Source: Pseudomonas mucoides (lineage in GTDB: Bacteria; Pseudomonadota; Gammaproteobacteria; Pseudomonadales; Pseudomonadaceae). From it: a stretch of DNA of 64,000 bases. Location: the NCBI RefSeq assembly GCF_015461845.1, contig NZ_JACOPW010000005.1, positions 62,001 to 126,000 on the forward strand. Direction: 5' to 3'. This document shows positions 45,167 through 53,757 of the stretch, in pieces. The position numbers were made by a program, and so were the translations under genes. The notes under the pieces are model-generated. The model was not told the DNA's origin and did not search any database. It saw nothing but the letters and a program-made list of their open reading frames with translations. Position 1 is the stretch's first letter. Each line of letters opens with the position of its first letter.

Positions 45167-46510
45167 ATGACTACCGATGGCCATCGTTCACTCGCACAGC
45201 GATTGGCGGGCATTGATGAGATTGAATGTGTCACCCCGGACTTGAATGGAGTTCCCCGGGGCAAAGTCATGACGGCCGAGGGTTTCCTCGAAGGACGTCG
45301 GTTGCAGTTGGCGCGGGGTGTGCTGCTGCAATGCATCATGGGCGGGTATCCACCCGCGCGTTTTTACGGCAGCGATGACGGCGACCTTGCGTTGGTGCCG
45401 GACCCTGCGCATATCTATCGCTTGCCCTGGAGCCAACAGCCCCGGGCGCTGGCCATTTGCGATGCGGACGAATTGACCGGTGAACCGTCGAGTCTGTCGA
45501 CCCGCGGTCAACTCAAATCGGTGATCGCGCGTTACGCGGCTCACGGCCTGGCGCCGGTGGTGGCGACCGAGCTGGAATTCTTCGTGTTTGCGCCCAACCC
45601 CGATCCGACTCAACCGTTCCAGCCGCCGCTGGGCCTGGACGGTCGTCGCGAGGACGGTCAGTCGGCATTCAGTGTCAGTTCCAATAGCGGTTTGCGGCCG
45701 TTCTTCAGTGAGGTCTACACCTGCATGGCGGCGTTGGGCCTGCCGCGCGACACCTTCATGCACGAAATGGGTGTCAGCCAGTTCGAGATCAACCTGCTGC
45801 ACGGTGATCCGCTGCTGCTGGCGGATCAGACTTTGCTGTTCAAGCACCTGCTCAAGGAAGTCGCGCTCAAGCATGGCTTGACGGTGGTCTGCATGGCCAA
45901 GCCGCTGGCGCACACACCGGGCAGTTCGATGCACATTCACCAAAGCATTGTCGACATCAACACCGGGCGTAACGTGTTCAGCGACGAGGCCGGTCAGCCG
46001 ACCGCGACCTTCCGTCACTTCATCGGTGGCCAGCAGGCCGGCATGGCCGATTTCACGGCGTTGTTTGCACCGAACGTGAACTCGTATCAGCGCTTGTGCC
46101 ATCCGTACGCGTCGCCGAATAATGCCTGCTGGTCCCACGACAACCGCGCCGCCGGGTTGCGCATTCCGGCCAGTTCACCGGTCGCTCGTCGGGTCGAAAA
46201 CCGTTTGCCGGGAGCGGACGCCAATCCGTACCTGGCGATCGCCGCCAGCCTTGCCGCCGGGTTGCATGGCATTGAAAACGAGCTGGAGCCGACCGAGGCG
46301 ATCCAGGGCGAATTCGACGTGCCGGATAATCTTTCGTTGCCGTGTACCTTGCATGCGGCTCTTGAGCGTCTGAAACGTAGCCAATTGGCGAAGGAACTGT
46401 TTGGCACTGAGTTCATCGAAGGCTACGTCGCTTCGAAGTCCATGGAACTGACCAGCTTCTTTGATGAAATTACTCCCTGGGAACGGCGTGTTTTAGCTGC
46501 TCAGGCCTGA
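45167..46510 (+). CDS. Glutamine synthetase family protein, probable gamma-glutamylpolyamine synthetase
   Basis: 447 residues of the GlnA fold. 'VVATELEFFVF' (metal-binding Glu), 'ANLLH'-type 'FEINLLHGDPLLLAD', 'CMAKPLAHTPGSSMHIHQSI' and 'NRLPGADANPYLAIAASLAAGL' are the conserved blocks. The sequence belongs to the PuuA/PauA branch, which joins glutamate to putrescine or related amines, rather than to nitrogen-assimilating GlnA. In P. aeruginosa a pauA homologue lies close to flgZ, as here. Substrate not certain. AAAGGATTGAG precedes the ATG. Confidence 0.85.
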   Translation: MTTDGHRSLAQRLAGIDEIECVTPDLNGVPRGKVMTAEGFLEGRRLQLARGVLLQCIMGGYPPARFYGSDDGDLALVPDPAHIYRLPWSQQPRALAICDADELTGEPSSLSTRGQLKSVIARYAAHGLAPVVATELEFFVFAPNPDPTQPFQPPLGLDGRREDGQSAFSVSSNSGLRPFFSEVYTCMAALGLPRDTFMHEMGVSQFEINLLHGDPLLLADQTLLFKHLLKEVALKHGLTVVCMAKPLAHTPGSSMHIHQSIVDINTGRNVFSDEAGQPTATFRHFIGGQQAGMADFTALFAPNVNSYQRLCHPYASPNNACWSHDNRAAGLRIPASSPVARRVENRLPGADANPYLAIAASLAAGLHGIENELEPTEAIQGEFDVPDNLSLPCTLHAALERLKRSQLAKELFGTEFIEGYVASKSMELTSFFDEITPWERRVLAAQA

Positions 46511-46579
46511 CGCTTCGTCGTCTTCGGGCTATCGTTTCGGTAGCCTGATCTTCACTGCAAGGAGCCGCTCGGAACGCCG

Positions 46580-47953
46580 ATGCGCCAAATCTGGAAATCC
46601 TTTCGAGCGCTGTATTTCGCCTCGCTGATGATGTTGATCGGCTCGGGCCTGTTGAGCACTTACCTGGCCTTGCGCCTGGCGGCCGATCACGTCGACAGCT
46701 TGTGGGTCGGTGCGTTGATGGCGGCCAACTATTTTGGCCTGGTGCTGGGCGGCAAGATCGGTCACCGATTGATTGCCCGGGTCGGGCATATTCGGGCTTA
46801 TGCCGCGTGTGCCGGGATCGTCGGTGCGGCGGTGCTCGGTCATGGATTGATCGACTGGCTGCCGGCCTGGCTGTTCCTGCGGGTGATCGTCGGCCTGGGG
46901 ATGATGTGTCAGTACATGGTCATTGAGAGCTGGCTCAACGAGCAGGCCGATGCCAAGCAGCGCGGCATGGTCTTCAGCGGCTACATGATCGCTTCCTACC
47001 TGGGGTTGGTGCTGGGTCAGCTGATTCTGGTCATGCATCCAGGCCTGGGCCTGGAGCTGCTGATGCTGGTCGCCTTGTGTTTTGCCCTGTGCCTGGTGCC
47101 GGTGGCCCTGACTCGACGGATTCACCCGGCGCCGTTGCACCCCGCGCCGATGGAGCCGCGCTTCTTTATCAAACGTGTACCGCAGTCGTTGAGCACGGTA
47201 TTGGGGGCAGGGCTGATCGTCGGTTCGTTCTACGGTCTGGCGCCGCTGTATGCGTCGCAGCAGGGGTTGTCCACCGAGCAGGTCGGTCTGTTCATGGGTA
47301 GCTGTATTTTTGCTGGCCTGCTGGTGCAGTGGCCGCTGGGTTGGCTGTCTGATCGTTATGACCGGGCGCTGTTGATCCGCTGTTTTGCCTTCAGCCTGGC
47401 ACTGGCCGCGTTGCCGCTGGCGATTCTGCAGAAGGTGCCGCTGGAGGTCTTGTTCATCTCCGGGTTCTTCTGTTCGCTGGTGCAGTTCTGCCTGTATCCG
47501 TTGGCGGTGGCGTTCTCCAATGACCATGTCGAGGGTGATCGCCGGGTCTCGCTGACAGCGATGCTGCTGGTGACCTACGGCGTCGGCGCCAGTATCGGGC
47601 CGCTGGTCGCCGGGGTGCTGATGAAGCTGTTCGGCAGCCACATGCTCTACGCGTTCTTCAGTTTCTTCGCGCTGGTGCTGGTGTGGCGGATCCGTCCGAA
47701 AGCGGTCACCAACCTGCATCAGGTCGACGATGCGCCGCTGCATCACGTCGCCATGCCGGACAGCATGTCGAGCTCGCCGCTGGTGGTGTGCCTTGACCCG
47801 CGTGTCGACGAGCAGATCGTTCAAGAGCAGATGCAGAGTCCGCCGCATCCGGAAGCGGAGCCGGAACCAGAGGTGGAACTGGAAGGTGAGCCGACGCCAC
47901 CGGAAGACCCGGACGCCGGTCGCGAACAAAGTTTCACTGAAGCCAGGCCTTGA
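46580..47953 (+). CDS. MFS transporter (YcaD-type)
   Basis: 457 residues with about twelve membrane helices (residues 10-385). 'GLLSTYLALRLAADHVDSLWVGALMAANYFGLVLGGKIGHRLI' region contains the MFS loop, and 'SWLNEQADAKQRGMVFSGYM' is typical of YcaD-like members. The last 70 residues are a soluble, Pro/Glu-rich acidic tail. Substrate unknown; the neighbour suggests amines, but this is weak inference. Ends at a bidirectional terminator. Confidence 0.88.
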   Translation: MRQIWKSFRALYFASLMMLIGSGLLSTYLALRLAADHVDSLWVGALMAANYFGLVLGGKIGHRLIARVGHIRAYAACAGIVGAAVLGHGLIDWLPAWLFLRVIVGLGMMCQYMVIESWLNEQADAKQRGMVFSGYMIASYLGLVLGQLILVMHPGLGLELLMLVALCFALCLVPVALTRRIHPAPLHPAPMEPRFFIKRVPQSLSTVLGAGLIVGSFYGLAPLYASQQGLSTEQVGLFMGSCIFAGLLVQWPLGWLSDRYDRALLIRCFAFSLALAALPLAILQKVPLEVLFISGFFCSLVQFCLYPLAVAFSNDHVEGDRRVSLTAMLLVTYGVGASIGPLVAGVLMKLFGSHMLYAFFSFFALVLVWRIRPKAVTNLHQVDDAPLHHVAMPDSMSSSPLVVCLDPRVDEQIVQEQMQSPPHPEAEPEPEVELEGEPTPPEDPDAGREQSFTEARP

Positions 47954-47966
47954 TTTTTTGATGCAT

Positions 47967-48006
47967 AAAAAAACGGGCAGTCACCGCAAGGGGCTGCCCG
48001 TTTTTT
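47967..48006. terminator. Bidirectional terminator between the MFS gene and flgZ
   Basis: A7-CGGGCAG and CTGCCCG-T6 arms, between convergent genes. Confidence 0.92.
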
Positions 48007-48020
48007 GTTGACGCGGTGTA

Positions 48021-48767
48021 TCAGAGATCGTCTTTATCGAAGCGCCGTGCTTCACGTTGAAGCTGATACACGAATCGCTCGACCTGGCGCTGCACCAGCC
48101 CGCTCATGTTGTGAAAGCGGATGCCGGCGAAGGTGGTGGAGATCCTTTCTTCGAAGTGCAGGTAACGCAGTTCCACCGGGGTGGTCATGCTGCCAAAGGG
48201 CAGGTCGGCGACGAAGCGGTCGTAGACCTGGCCCAATTGCAGTCGGCTGGTGATGTCACCCTCAAAGCGCAGCTTGCAGCCGGTGGCGGAAATATCCAGC
48301 AACTTGCCTTTGATGGGCGACTTGAGCTTTTCACCGCCCAGTTCGACATTGACCAATTGCGCCAGTTTCAATGCAGCCCGGAAGGCATTGCGGCGCTGAT
48401 GGTAGACGACTTCGTCAGGGAGTTTGCCGCGATAGCAGCGTGCGTCGCTGAGTTCGTCGATGCTCAGCGGGCCGTTGCTTTCCCAGGCGATGCGCACGCC
48501 GTCGTGGAAGCCTTCGACCCGAAACGATTCGCCTGCCAGCAGATAGCGCTCACCATCGCGGGGCACCATTTCATCCAGGGCAATCATGTTGTTGTCACGG
48601 TCAACCTCAACCAGATAGCTCTGGAAGCGCTGGTTACGTTCGTGGAACGTAATGATCAGCGGGTCATGGCTTTCTTGCAGTTGCCGCAGGTTACCCGCGA
48701 TCTCCATGGGCGTGGAGAGCACCTTGGGTGGCTGCGGAGCATCTTCCGCGGTTAAGGCATTGGGCAC
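48021..48767 (-). CDS. flgZ: Flagellar brake protein FlgZ (YcgR-type, PilZ)
   Basis: 248 residues from a GTG at 48767; no in-frame ATG fits, and GGAG lies 11 nt upstream. N-terminal YcgR domain (about 20-120), then PilZ with the c-di-GMP motifs RRNAFR (about 125-130) and 'DISATGCKL'. When c-di-GMP is high it slows the flagellar motor. It belongs to the flgM-flgN-flgZ run but has a 92-bp gap to flgN. Confidence 0.92.
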   Translation of the reverse strand: MPNALTAEDAPQPPKVLSTPMEIAGNLRQLQESHDPLIITFHERNQRFQSYLVEVDRDNNMIALDEMVPRDGERYLLAGESFRVEGFHDGVRIAWESNGPLSIDELSDARCYRGKLPDEVVYHQRRNAFRAALKLAQLVNVELGGEKLKSPIKGKLLDISATGCKLRFEGDITSRLQLGQVYDRFVADLPFGSMTTPVELRYLHFEERISTTFAGIRFHNMSGLVQRQVERFVYQLQREARRFDKDDL

Positions 48768-48859
48768 GGTTCATCGTTCTCCGGACAAAATGTGACTGCG
48801 CATGGCCAGCATACTGCCATCATGTAGCGCGTCTTGAAAGTGCGAACTCATCAACAGGT

Positions 48860-49327
48860 TCACGCCTGACTGAGCGGGCGCGGCTTCGCTAGCTTGGCGG
48901 TTGATCCGCGGGCATCGTAAAGCGCGGGTGGTTCGCCGCCGGTGAGGATTTTCAGCTGATTGGCCGTGGCGGCCTGCTGGACCAGGATCGACTGACCATT
49001 ATTGACGTTGATGGCCTGGCACTGAGCCAGAAGGTCGGTCAGGGCATCGCTTTGCGCAAGTAACTGGTCACCGACGCTGGATTCGCTGGCGAGTTGCTCC
49101 AGGCCCTTGCGATTGGTGGGCAGATTGAGGCTGGCGAGGACTTCGCTGCGCTTGCGGCCATGCTGTTCGAGCAGAATGATCATTGCCTGTTTGCGCGCCA
49201 GAATGTCTTCGAGCAGTGGCATGTCGCGACCATGCAAGGCGAGGGACTCGGTTTGCAGTAACTCCAGCAAGTGTTGTGCTGGAGCAAAGTCGTCGATGAT
49301 CAGTTGCAGTAAATTAGTGTCGTGCAT
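48860..49327 (-). CDS. flgN: Flagellar chaperone FlgN
   Basis: 155 residues, all helical, with 'LLQLIIDDFAPAQHLLELLQTESLALHGRDMPLLEDIL' at the N-terminus and 'NVNNGQSILVQQAATANQLKILTG' near the end. It carries hook-associated proteins FlgK and FlgL to the export gate. AAGG precedes the ATG. It lies 49 bp after flgM and shares its FliA promoter. Confidence 0.92.
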   Translation of the reverse strand: MHDTNLLQLIIDDFAPAQHLLELLQTESLALHGRDMPLLEDILARKQAMIILLEQHGRKRSEVLASLNLPTNRKGLEQLASESSVGDQLLAQSDALTDLLAQCQAINVNNGQSILVQQAATANQLKILTGGEPPALYDARGSTAKLAKPRPLSQA

Positions 49328-49376
49328 GGCTGGCCTTGGGGTTTAAGCGTCCAAAAGCCTGGCGCAGGCCGGGGGC

Positions 49377-49703
49377 CTAGCGCTGGGCTTCGAAGTTGAG
49401 CAGTTTGCTGGCTACACGGTTGCTGTCGACTTTATAGCTGCCATCGGCAATCGCTGCTTTCAACTCGGCCACGCGGGCATTGTCGACGGCAGGCTGATCG
49501 CGCAGCTTGTCAGTGACCTTCTGCAACTGTTGAGCCTCATTGCTGAGGTGTACCGATTCCCCGCTTTTGGCGGTACTGGCCTGTTCGGCCGGGGTATTCA
49601 GCGGCGCGGATTTGCCGGCTTCGGCAGTGTCCTTGTTGGCGCTGGTACGCGTACTGCCGGTCAGTGACGAGGAACTGTTCAAACGGCTGAAATCGATGAC
49701 CAT
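49377..49703 (-). CDS. flgM: Anti-sigma-28 factor FlgM
   Basis: 108 residues. The N-terminal half is Ser/Thr/Ala-rich and disordered, the normal state before export. The C-terminal half holds the FliA-binding helices 'ARVAELKAAIADGSYKVDSNRVASKLLNFE'. It holds FliA back until the hook is complete. It starts MVIDFSRLN with AGAGG upstream, and its promoter is itself FliA-type (49740-49766). Confidence 0.95.
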   Translation of the reverse strand: MVIDFSRLNSSSSLTGSTRTSANKDTAEAGKSAPLNTPAEQASTAKSGESVHLSNEAQQLQKVTDKLRDQPAVDNARVAELKAAIADGSYKVDSNRVASKLLNFEAQR

Positions 49704-49739
49704 GATAAAAAACCTCTGGGAATTTGGACGCTTGCCATG

Positions 49740-49766
49740 TTTTCGGCTCTTCCTGCAAAAACTTTA
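49740..49766 (-). promoter_or_regulatory. FliA (sigma-28) promoter of flgM-flgN
   Basis: Minus strand TAAAGTTT-N11-GCCGAAAA, against the consensus TAAAGTTT-N11-GCCGATAA: one mismatch. 37 bp from the -10 end to the flgM start. Confidence 0.9.
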
Positions 49767-49870
49767 GGCCCATTTATCAACGAGCCTGCATGCGCCAGCG
49801 CATTTCCTGCGTGAGGCACAGTTTAGGGAACAGCCACGGCCAGCGCCATGTTTTCGCAAGCGCAGAGTTT

Positions 49871-50632
49871 CTACATGGCCACTTCCACCTGGCCCGGCGC
49901 CATGACCTGCGCCTTGATGACCCGTTGGGAGTTGAGGTTTTTTACCCGGATCTGTTCACGCAAGCCGCCATTGGACAGGGCTTCGCCCGGCATGCGCACG
50001 CTGAGCGTACCACTGCGGGCGGTAATCACCACTTGGTCACCTTTGGAAATGACTTCGGCCTGTTCGAGATGGACCAGCGTCAGCACCTGATCGGCGACCG
50101 TTGGTCGGGTAAGTTTTTGTCCAATCGTCTGATCGATGGAGGTGAAGTATCCCTGGCCGATCAGGCTGATGTCGCGTTCGCGCAGCATGACGTCGCCCGG
50201 CTCGATATAGCCGGCGCGTTTGAGGGGCCGCGTGGTGGTGACGACGTCGCGAAACAGGCGGACTTGAGCGGGCACGAACACCGTCCAGGGCGAGGTGCTG
50301 TCGCAACGAACCTTGACCGTGACCCGGCCAATCGGGATCGCCGGGCTCTCCAGAGTGGCTGTCAATTCCTTGTCGCACATGGGCATGCGCAGGCGCGGAT
50401 CGAGCTGCTTGACCTCGATCTCATAACGGCCTTCGGTTTGACTGGTCGCCAAATAGTCTTCTACGGTGAACTCAAGAAAGCCCTGAGTGACGCCGATAAG
50501 CATGTCAGGCAAGGTAACTGCGTCAGCAAGGGCAGGGCTGCCAGCGTTGAACAGGCAGACGGCCGACATCGCGCAAAGCACGTGGCGAGCGTTTGATGTC
50601 AGGCGTCGGAAAAATGTCAGTTCTGTGTTCAT
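49871..50632 (-). CDS. flgA: Flagellar P-ring assembly chaperone FlgA
   Basis: 253 residues if read from ATG 50632. Hydrophobic export segment 'VLCAMSAVCLFNAGSPALA' (about 18-36), then the SAF domain: 'PVFVPAQVRLFRDVV'-like 'WTVFVPAQVRLFRDVV', 'RAGYIEPGDVMLRERDI', 'LTLVHLEQAEVISKGDQVVITARSG'. It helps form the P-ring in the periplasm. The start is uncertain: no SD lies before ATG 50632, and the sigma-54 promoter predicts the transcript to begin right at it. Confidence 0.93.
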   Translation of the reverse strand: MNTELTFFRRLTSNARHVLCAMSAVCLFNAGSPALADAVTLPDMLIGVTQGFLEFTVEDYLATSQTEGRYEIEVKQLDPRLRMPMCDKELTATLESPAIPIGRVTVKVRCDSTSPWTVFVPAQVRLFRDVVTTTRPLKRAGYIEPGDVMLRERDISLIGQGYFTSIDQTIGQKLTRPTVADQVLTLVHLEQAEVISKGDQVVITARSGTLSVRMPGEALSNGGLREQIRVKNLNSQRVIKAQVMAPGQVEVAM

Positions 50633-50643
50633 AAGAGTTAAAA

Positions 50644-50659
50644 AGCAAGCGCCGTGCCG
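50644..50659 (-). promoter_or_regulatory. Sigma-54 promoter of flgA
   Basis: Minus strand CGGCACG-GCGC-TTGCT against TGGCACG-N4-TTGCW: only the first base differs. FleQ would be the activator in Pseudomonas. Confidence 0.85.
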
Positions 50660-50714
50660 TTTAGCAATGAACGTGCGTCGCAACACACTTAAGCGTTGGT
50701 GTAGGAGTCTGTGC

Positions 50715-51647
50715 ATGGCTGGTGTAATGGATGCGGTAAACCAGCGCACGCAACTGGTAGGGCAGAATCGCCTGGAGCTGCTGTTGTTCCGTCTCGACGG
50801 CCAGCAACTCTATGGGATCAACGTGTTCAAGGTTCGGGAAGTGCTGCAATGCCCAAAACTCACGCTGATGCCAAAATCCAGTCCTGTCGTGTGCGGTGTG
50901 GCAAATATCCGGGGGGCGACCATTCCGATTCTTGATCTGGCCATGGCGACCGGCTCCGGCGCGCTCAAAGATCAAAGCAATCCGTTCGTGATCATCACGG
51001 AGTACAACACCAAGACCCAGGGTTTCCTGGTGCGCTCGGTGGAGCGCATCGTCAACATGAACTGGGAAGAGATTCATCCGCCACCCAAGGGCACGGGACG
51101 CGATCACTACCTGACGGCTGTGACTCGGGTCGACAATCAGTTAGTCGAAATCATCGACGTCGAGAAAATCCTCGCGGAAGTGGCGCCGACACCGGAAGCG
51201 ATTTCGGTCGGTGTGGTCGATGTCGAAACCCAGCACAAGGCCTTGTCCTTGAAGGTCTTGACCGTCGATGACTCGTCGGTGGCGCGCAAGCAAGTGACTC
51301 GTTGCCTGCAAACCGTCGGTGTCGAAGTGGTGGCGTTGAACGACGGCAAGCAAGCGCTGGATTACTTGCGCAAGCTGGTCGACGAAGGGAAAAAGCCGGA
51401 AGAAGAGTTCCTGATGATGATTTCCGACATCGAGATGCCGGAAATGGACGGGTACACCCTCACGGCCGAGATCCGCAACGACCCACGCATGCAAAAGCTT
51501 CATATCATCCTGCATACTTCGTTGTCCGGGGTATTCAATCAGGCGATGGTCAAGAAAGTCGGTGCCGATGACTTCCTTGCCAAGTTCCGTCCTGATGACC
51601 TGGCATCCCGGGTAGTCGACCGGATCAAAGCAGCAGATATCAGCTAG
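50715..51647 (+). CDS. cheV: Chemotaxis coupling protein CheV
   Basis: 310 residues from ATG 50715 with AGGAG 7 nt upstream. CheW-like domain (about 15-165, 'LLFRLDGQQLYGINVFKVREVL', 'VANIRGATIPILDLAMA') followed by a receiver (about 180-305, 'LTVDDSSVARKQ', Asp in 'MMISDIEMPEMDGYT'). It links receptors to CheA and can take up phosphate for adaptation. Divergent from flgA over an 82-bp gap and followed by cheR. Confidence 0.95.
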   Translation: MAGVMDAVNQRTQLVGQNRLELLLFRLDGQQLYGINVFKVREVLQCPKLTLMPKSSPVVCGVANIRGATIPILDLAMATGSGALKDQSNPFVIITEYNTKTQGFLVRSVERIVNMNWEEIHPPPKGTGRDHYLTAVTRVDNQLVEIIDVEKILAEVAPTPEAISVGVVDVETQHKALSLKVLTVDDSSVARKQVTRCLQTVGVEVVALNDGKQALDYLRKLVDEGKKPEEEFLMMISDIEMPEMDGYTLTAEIRNDPRMQKLHIILHTSLSGVFNQAMVKKVGADDFLAKFRPDDLASRVVDRIKAADIS

Positions 51648-51693
51648 GGGCCTTCTGCCCCTGGTGATTAACACGATTTAAGAGGCGGTATCT

Positions 51694-52521
51694 TTGTCTA
51701 CGGGTAATTTGGATTTCGAACAGTTCCGGGTCTTCCTGGAAAAAGCCTGTGGCATTTTGCTCGGTGAAAACAAGCAGTACCTGGTCTCGAGCCGTCTCAA
51801 CAAACTGATGGAACAGCAAGGCATCAAATCCCTGGGTGAGCTGGTCCAGCGCATCCAGACCCAGCCGCGCAGCGGTTTGCGCGAGATGGTGGTGGACGCG
51901 ATGACGACCAACGAAACCCTGTGGTTTCGTGACACCTATCCGTTTGAAGTGTTGAAGAACAAGGTATTGCCTGAAGCGATCAAGGCTGCACCCGGCCAGC
52001 GCTTGCGGATCTGGTCCGCTGCGTGTTCGTCGGGGCAGGAACCGTACTCGCTGTCGATGTCCATCGATGAGTTCGAACGCGTCAACATGGGCCAGTTGAA
52101 GATGGGGGCGCAGATTGTCGCCACCGACCTGTCCGGCACCATGCTGACCAACTGCAAGACCGGCGAGTACGACAGCCTGGCGATCGGCCGTGGCCTGTCG
52201 CCCGAGCGTCTTCAGCGTTACTTCGACCCGAAAGGGCCGGGACGCTGGGCGATCAAGGCGCCGATCAAGAGCCGCGTGGAGTTTCGTTCGTTCAACCTGC
52301 TGGACAGTTATGCAGCGCTGGGCAAGTTCGACATCGTGTTCTGCCGCAACGTGCTGATCTACTTCTCCGCCGAGGTGAAGAAAGACATCCTGTTGCGCAT
52401 TCACAGCACGCTCAAGCCAGGTGGCTATCTGTTCCTCGGCGCGTCTGAAGCGCTGAACGGTTTGCCGGACCATTACCAGATGGTCCAGTGCAGCCCGGGG
52501 ATCATTTACCAGGCGAAGTGA
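51694..52521 (+). CDS. cheR: Chemotaxis protein methyltransferase CheR
   Basis: 275 residues from a TTG at 51694 with AGAGG 8 nt upstream. Helical N-domain ('FEQFRVFLEKACGILLGENKQYLVSSRL' region) and SAM-binding domain with 'WSAACSSGQEPYSLSM' and 'DIVFCRNVLIYFS'. It methylates chemoreceptors. The rare start codon may keep its level low. It is followed by a strong terminator. Confidence 0.95.
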   Translation: MSTGNLDFEQFRVFLEKACGILLGENKQYLVSSRLNKLMEQQGIKSLGELVQRIQTQPRSGLREMVVDAMTTNETLWFRDTYPFEVLKNKVLPEAIKAAPGQRLRIWSAACSSGQEPYSLSMSIDEFERVNMGQLKMGAQIVATDLSGTMLTNCKTGEYDSLAIGRGLSPERLQRYFDPKGPGRWAIKAPIKSRVEFRSFNLLDSYAALGKFDIVFCRNVLIYFSAEVKKDILLRIHSTLKPGGYLFLGASEALNGLPDHYQMVQCSPGIIYQAK

Positions 52522-52534
52522 TTCGTTGGCAGCA

Positions 52535-52569
52535 CAAAAAACGGGAGTCCTCAGGGGCTCCCGTTTTTT
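52535..52569 (+). terminator. Terminator of cheV-cheR
   Basis: AAAAAACGGGAG and CTCCCGTTTTTT arms, 13 bp after the cheR stop. Confidence 0.93.
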
Positions 52570-52608
52570 ATGCCCGATGGTTTTCCGCCAACACCCCTAA
52601 ACCCTTGA

Positions 52609-52696
52609 GGGAGCCGGGTTTGCCCGCGATGGCGGTATCACTGACGAATTTGATGGGGCTGACACACCGCTATCGCGGGCAAGCCCGGCTCCCACA
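52609..52696. repeat. REP/BIME inverted pair before flgB
   Basis: Arms gggagccgggtttgcccgcg and cgcgggcaagcccggctccc. Confidence 0.9.
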
Positions 52697-52731
52697 GGGT
52701 AAGAGTTGTTCTTTCGAAGGCGATAAGCGGC

Positions 52732-52771
52732 AGAAAAGCGGCAGCCTGCGGAAACCGGTTGCCGCTTTTCT
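52732..52771. repeat. Twelve-bp inverted repeat upstream of the flgB promoter
   Basis: AGAAAAGCGGCA at 52732-52743 and TGCCGCTTTTCT at 52760-52771, 57-96 bp before the sigma-54 promoter, where an enhancer-binding protein would sit. It does not match the known FleQ site, so its role is open. Confidence 0.6.
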
Positions 52772-52799
52772 GGCATTGCCGCCCTTGCCACTGCCGGCA

Positions 52800-52823
52800 A
52801 AGCCCCGGTTTCCGGGGTTTTTC
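52800..52823 (+). terminator. Terminator-like hairpin just before the flgB promoter
   Basis: AGCCCCGG/CCGGGG with a 3-nt loop and a T5 run, ending 5 bp before the -24 element; it may shield the promoter from upstream reading. Confidence 0.6.
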
Positions 52824-52827
52824 GATT

Positions 52828-52843
52828 TGGCACGCCGCTTGCT
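52828..52843 (+). promoter_or_regulatory. Sigma-54 promoter of flgBCDE
   Basis: TGGCACG-CCGC-TTGCT, a full match to TGGCACG-N4-TTGCW, 45 bp before flgB. Confidence 0.95.
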
Positions 52844-52887
52844 ATGTCTCTGTTACGAAAAATCAGGTCACCCGAAGGTTTCCCGAC

Positions 52888-53295
52888 ATGAGCATCAGCT
52901 TCGATAAAGCGCTCGGTATCCACGAACAAGCCCTGGGCTTCCGCGCTCAGCGTGCCGAAGTCCTGGCCAACAACATCGCCAACGCCGACACCCCGAACTA
53001 CAAGGCTCGGGATCTGGACTTCTCAAAAGTGCTTGCCGCACAGAACGAGAAAACCAAGGGCGGTACCTTTGCCTTGAACATGACCAACAGCCGTCATATC
53101 GAAGCTGAAGGCCTTGGCAATGGCGACGAGTCGCTGCTGTATCGCACGCCGATGCAACCGTCGATCGACCAGAACACCGTGGACGCCCAACTGGAACAGT
53201 CGAACTACGCGGAAAACGCCGTCGGCTTCCAGGCCAGCTTCACCCTGCTCAACAGCAAATTCAAAGGGCTGGTATCAGCCCTGCGCGGAGAGTAA
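52888..53295 (+). CDS. flgB: Flagellar rod protein FlgB
   Basis: 135 residues. Rod/hook N-terminal motif 'LGFRAQRAEVLANNIANADTPNYKARDLDF' (in parts) and C-terminal 'NYAENAVGFQASFTLLNSKFKGLVSALRGE'. First gene of the sigma-54 operon; AAGG precedes ATG 52888. It ends 3 bp before flgC. Confidence 0.96.
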   Translation: MSISFDKALGIHEQALGFRAQRAEVLANNIANADTPNYKARDLDFSKVLAAQNEKTKGGTFALNMTNSRHIEAEGLGNGDESLLYRTPMQPSIDQNTVDAQLEQSNYAENAVGFQASFTLLNSKFKGLVSALRGE

Positions 53296-53298
53296 GTC

Positions 53299-53742
53299 AT
53301 GTCTCTATCCAGTGTTTTCAACATTGCCGGTAGCGGCATGAGTGCACAAACCACGCGCTTGAACACCGTGGCCTCGAACATCGCCAACGCCGAAACCGTC
53401 TCGTCGAGCATCGACCAGACCTATCGCGCCCGTCACCCGGTGTTCGCCACCATGTTCCAGGGCGGCCAGAGCGGCGGCAGCGATTCGCTGTTCCAGAGCC
53501 AGGACGCTGCCGGTCAAGGCGTGCAAGTGCTCGGCGTGGTCGAGGACCAGAGCAACCTCGAAGCGCGTTATGAGCCCAACCATCCCGCTGCCGACGCCAA
53601 GGGCTACGTCTACTACCCGAACGTCAACGTCGTCGAAGAAATGGCCGACATGATTTCCGCGAGCCGTTCGTTCCAGACCAACGCCGAAATGATGAACACC
53701 GCCAAAACCATGATGCAGAAGGTCCTGACCCTCGGTCAGTGA
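53299..53742 (+). CDS. flgC: Flagellar rod protein FlgC
   Basis: 147 residues. N-terminal 'FNIAGSGMSAQTTRLNTVASNIANAETVSS' and C-terminal 'MADMISASRSFQTNAEMMNTAKTMMQKVLTLGQ' pieces are the flagellar axial signatures. Proximal rod component. Confidence 0.96.
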   Translation: MSLSSVFNIAGSGMSAQTTRLNTVASNIANAETVSSSIDQTYRARHPVFATMFQGGQSGGSDSLFQSQDAAGQGVQVLGVVEDQSNLEARYEPNHPAADAKGYVYYPNVNVVEEMADMISASRSFQTNAEMMNTAKTMMQKVLTLGQ

Positions 53743-53757
53743 TAAGGGGCGACTCAG

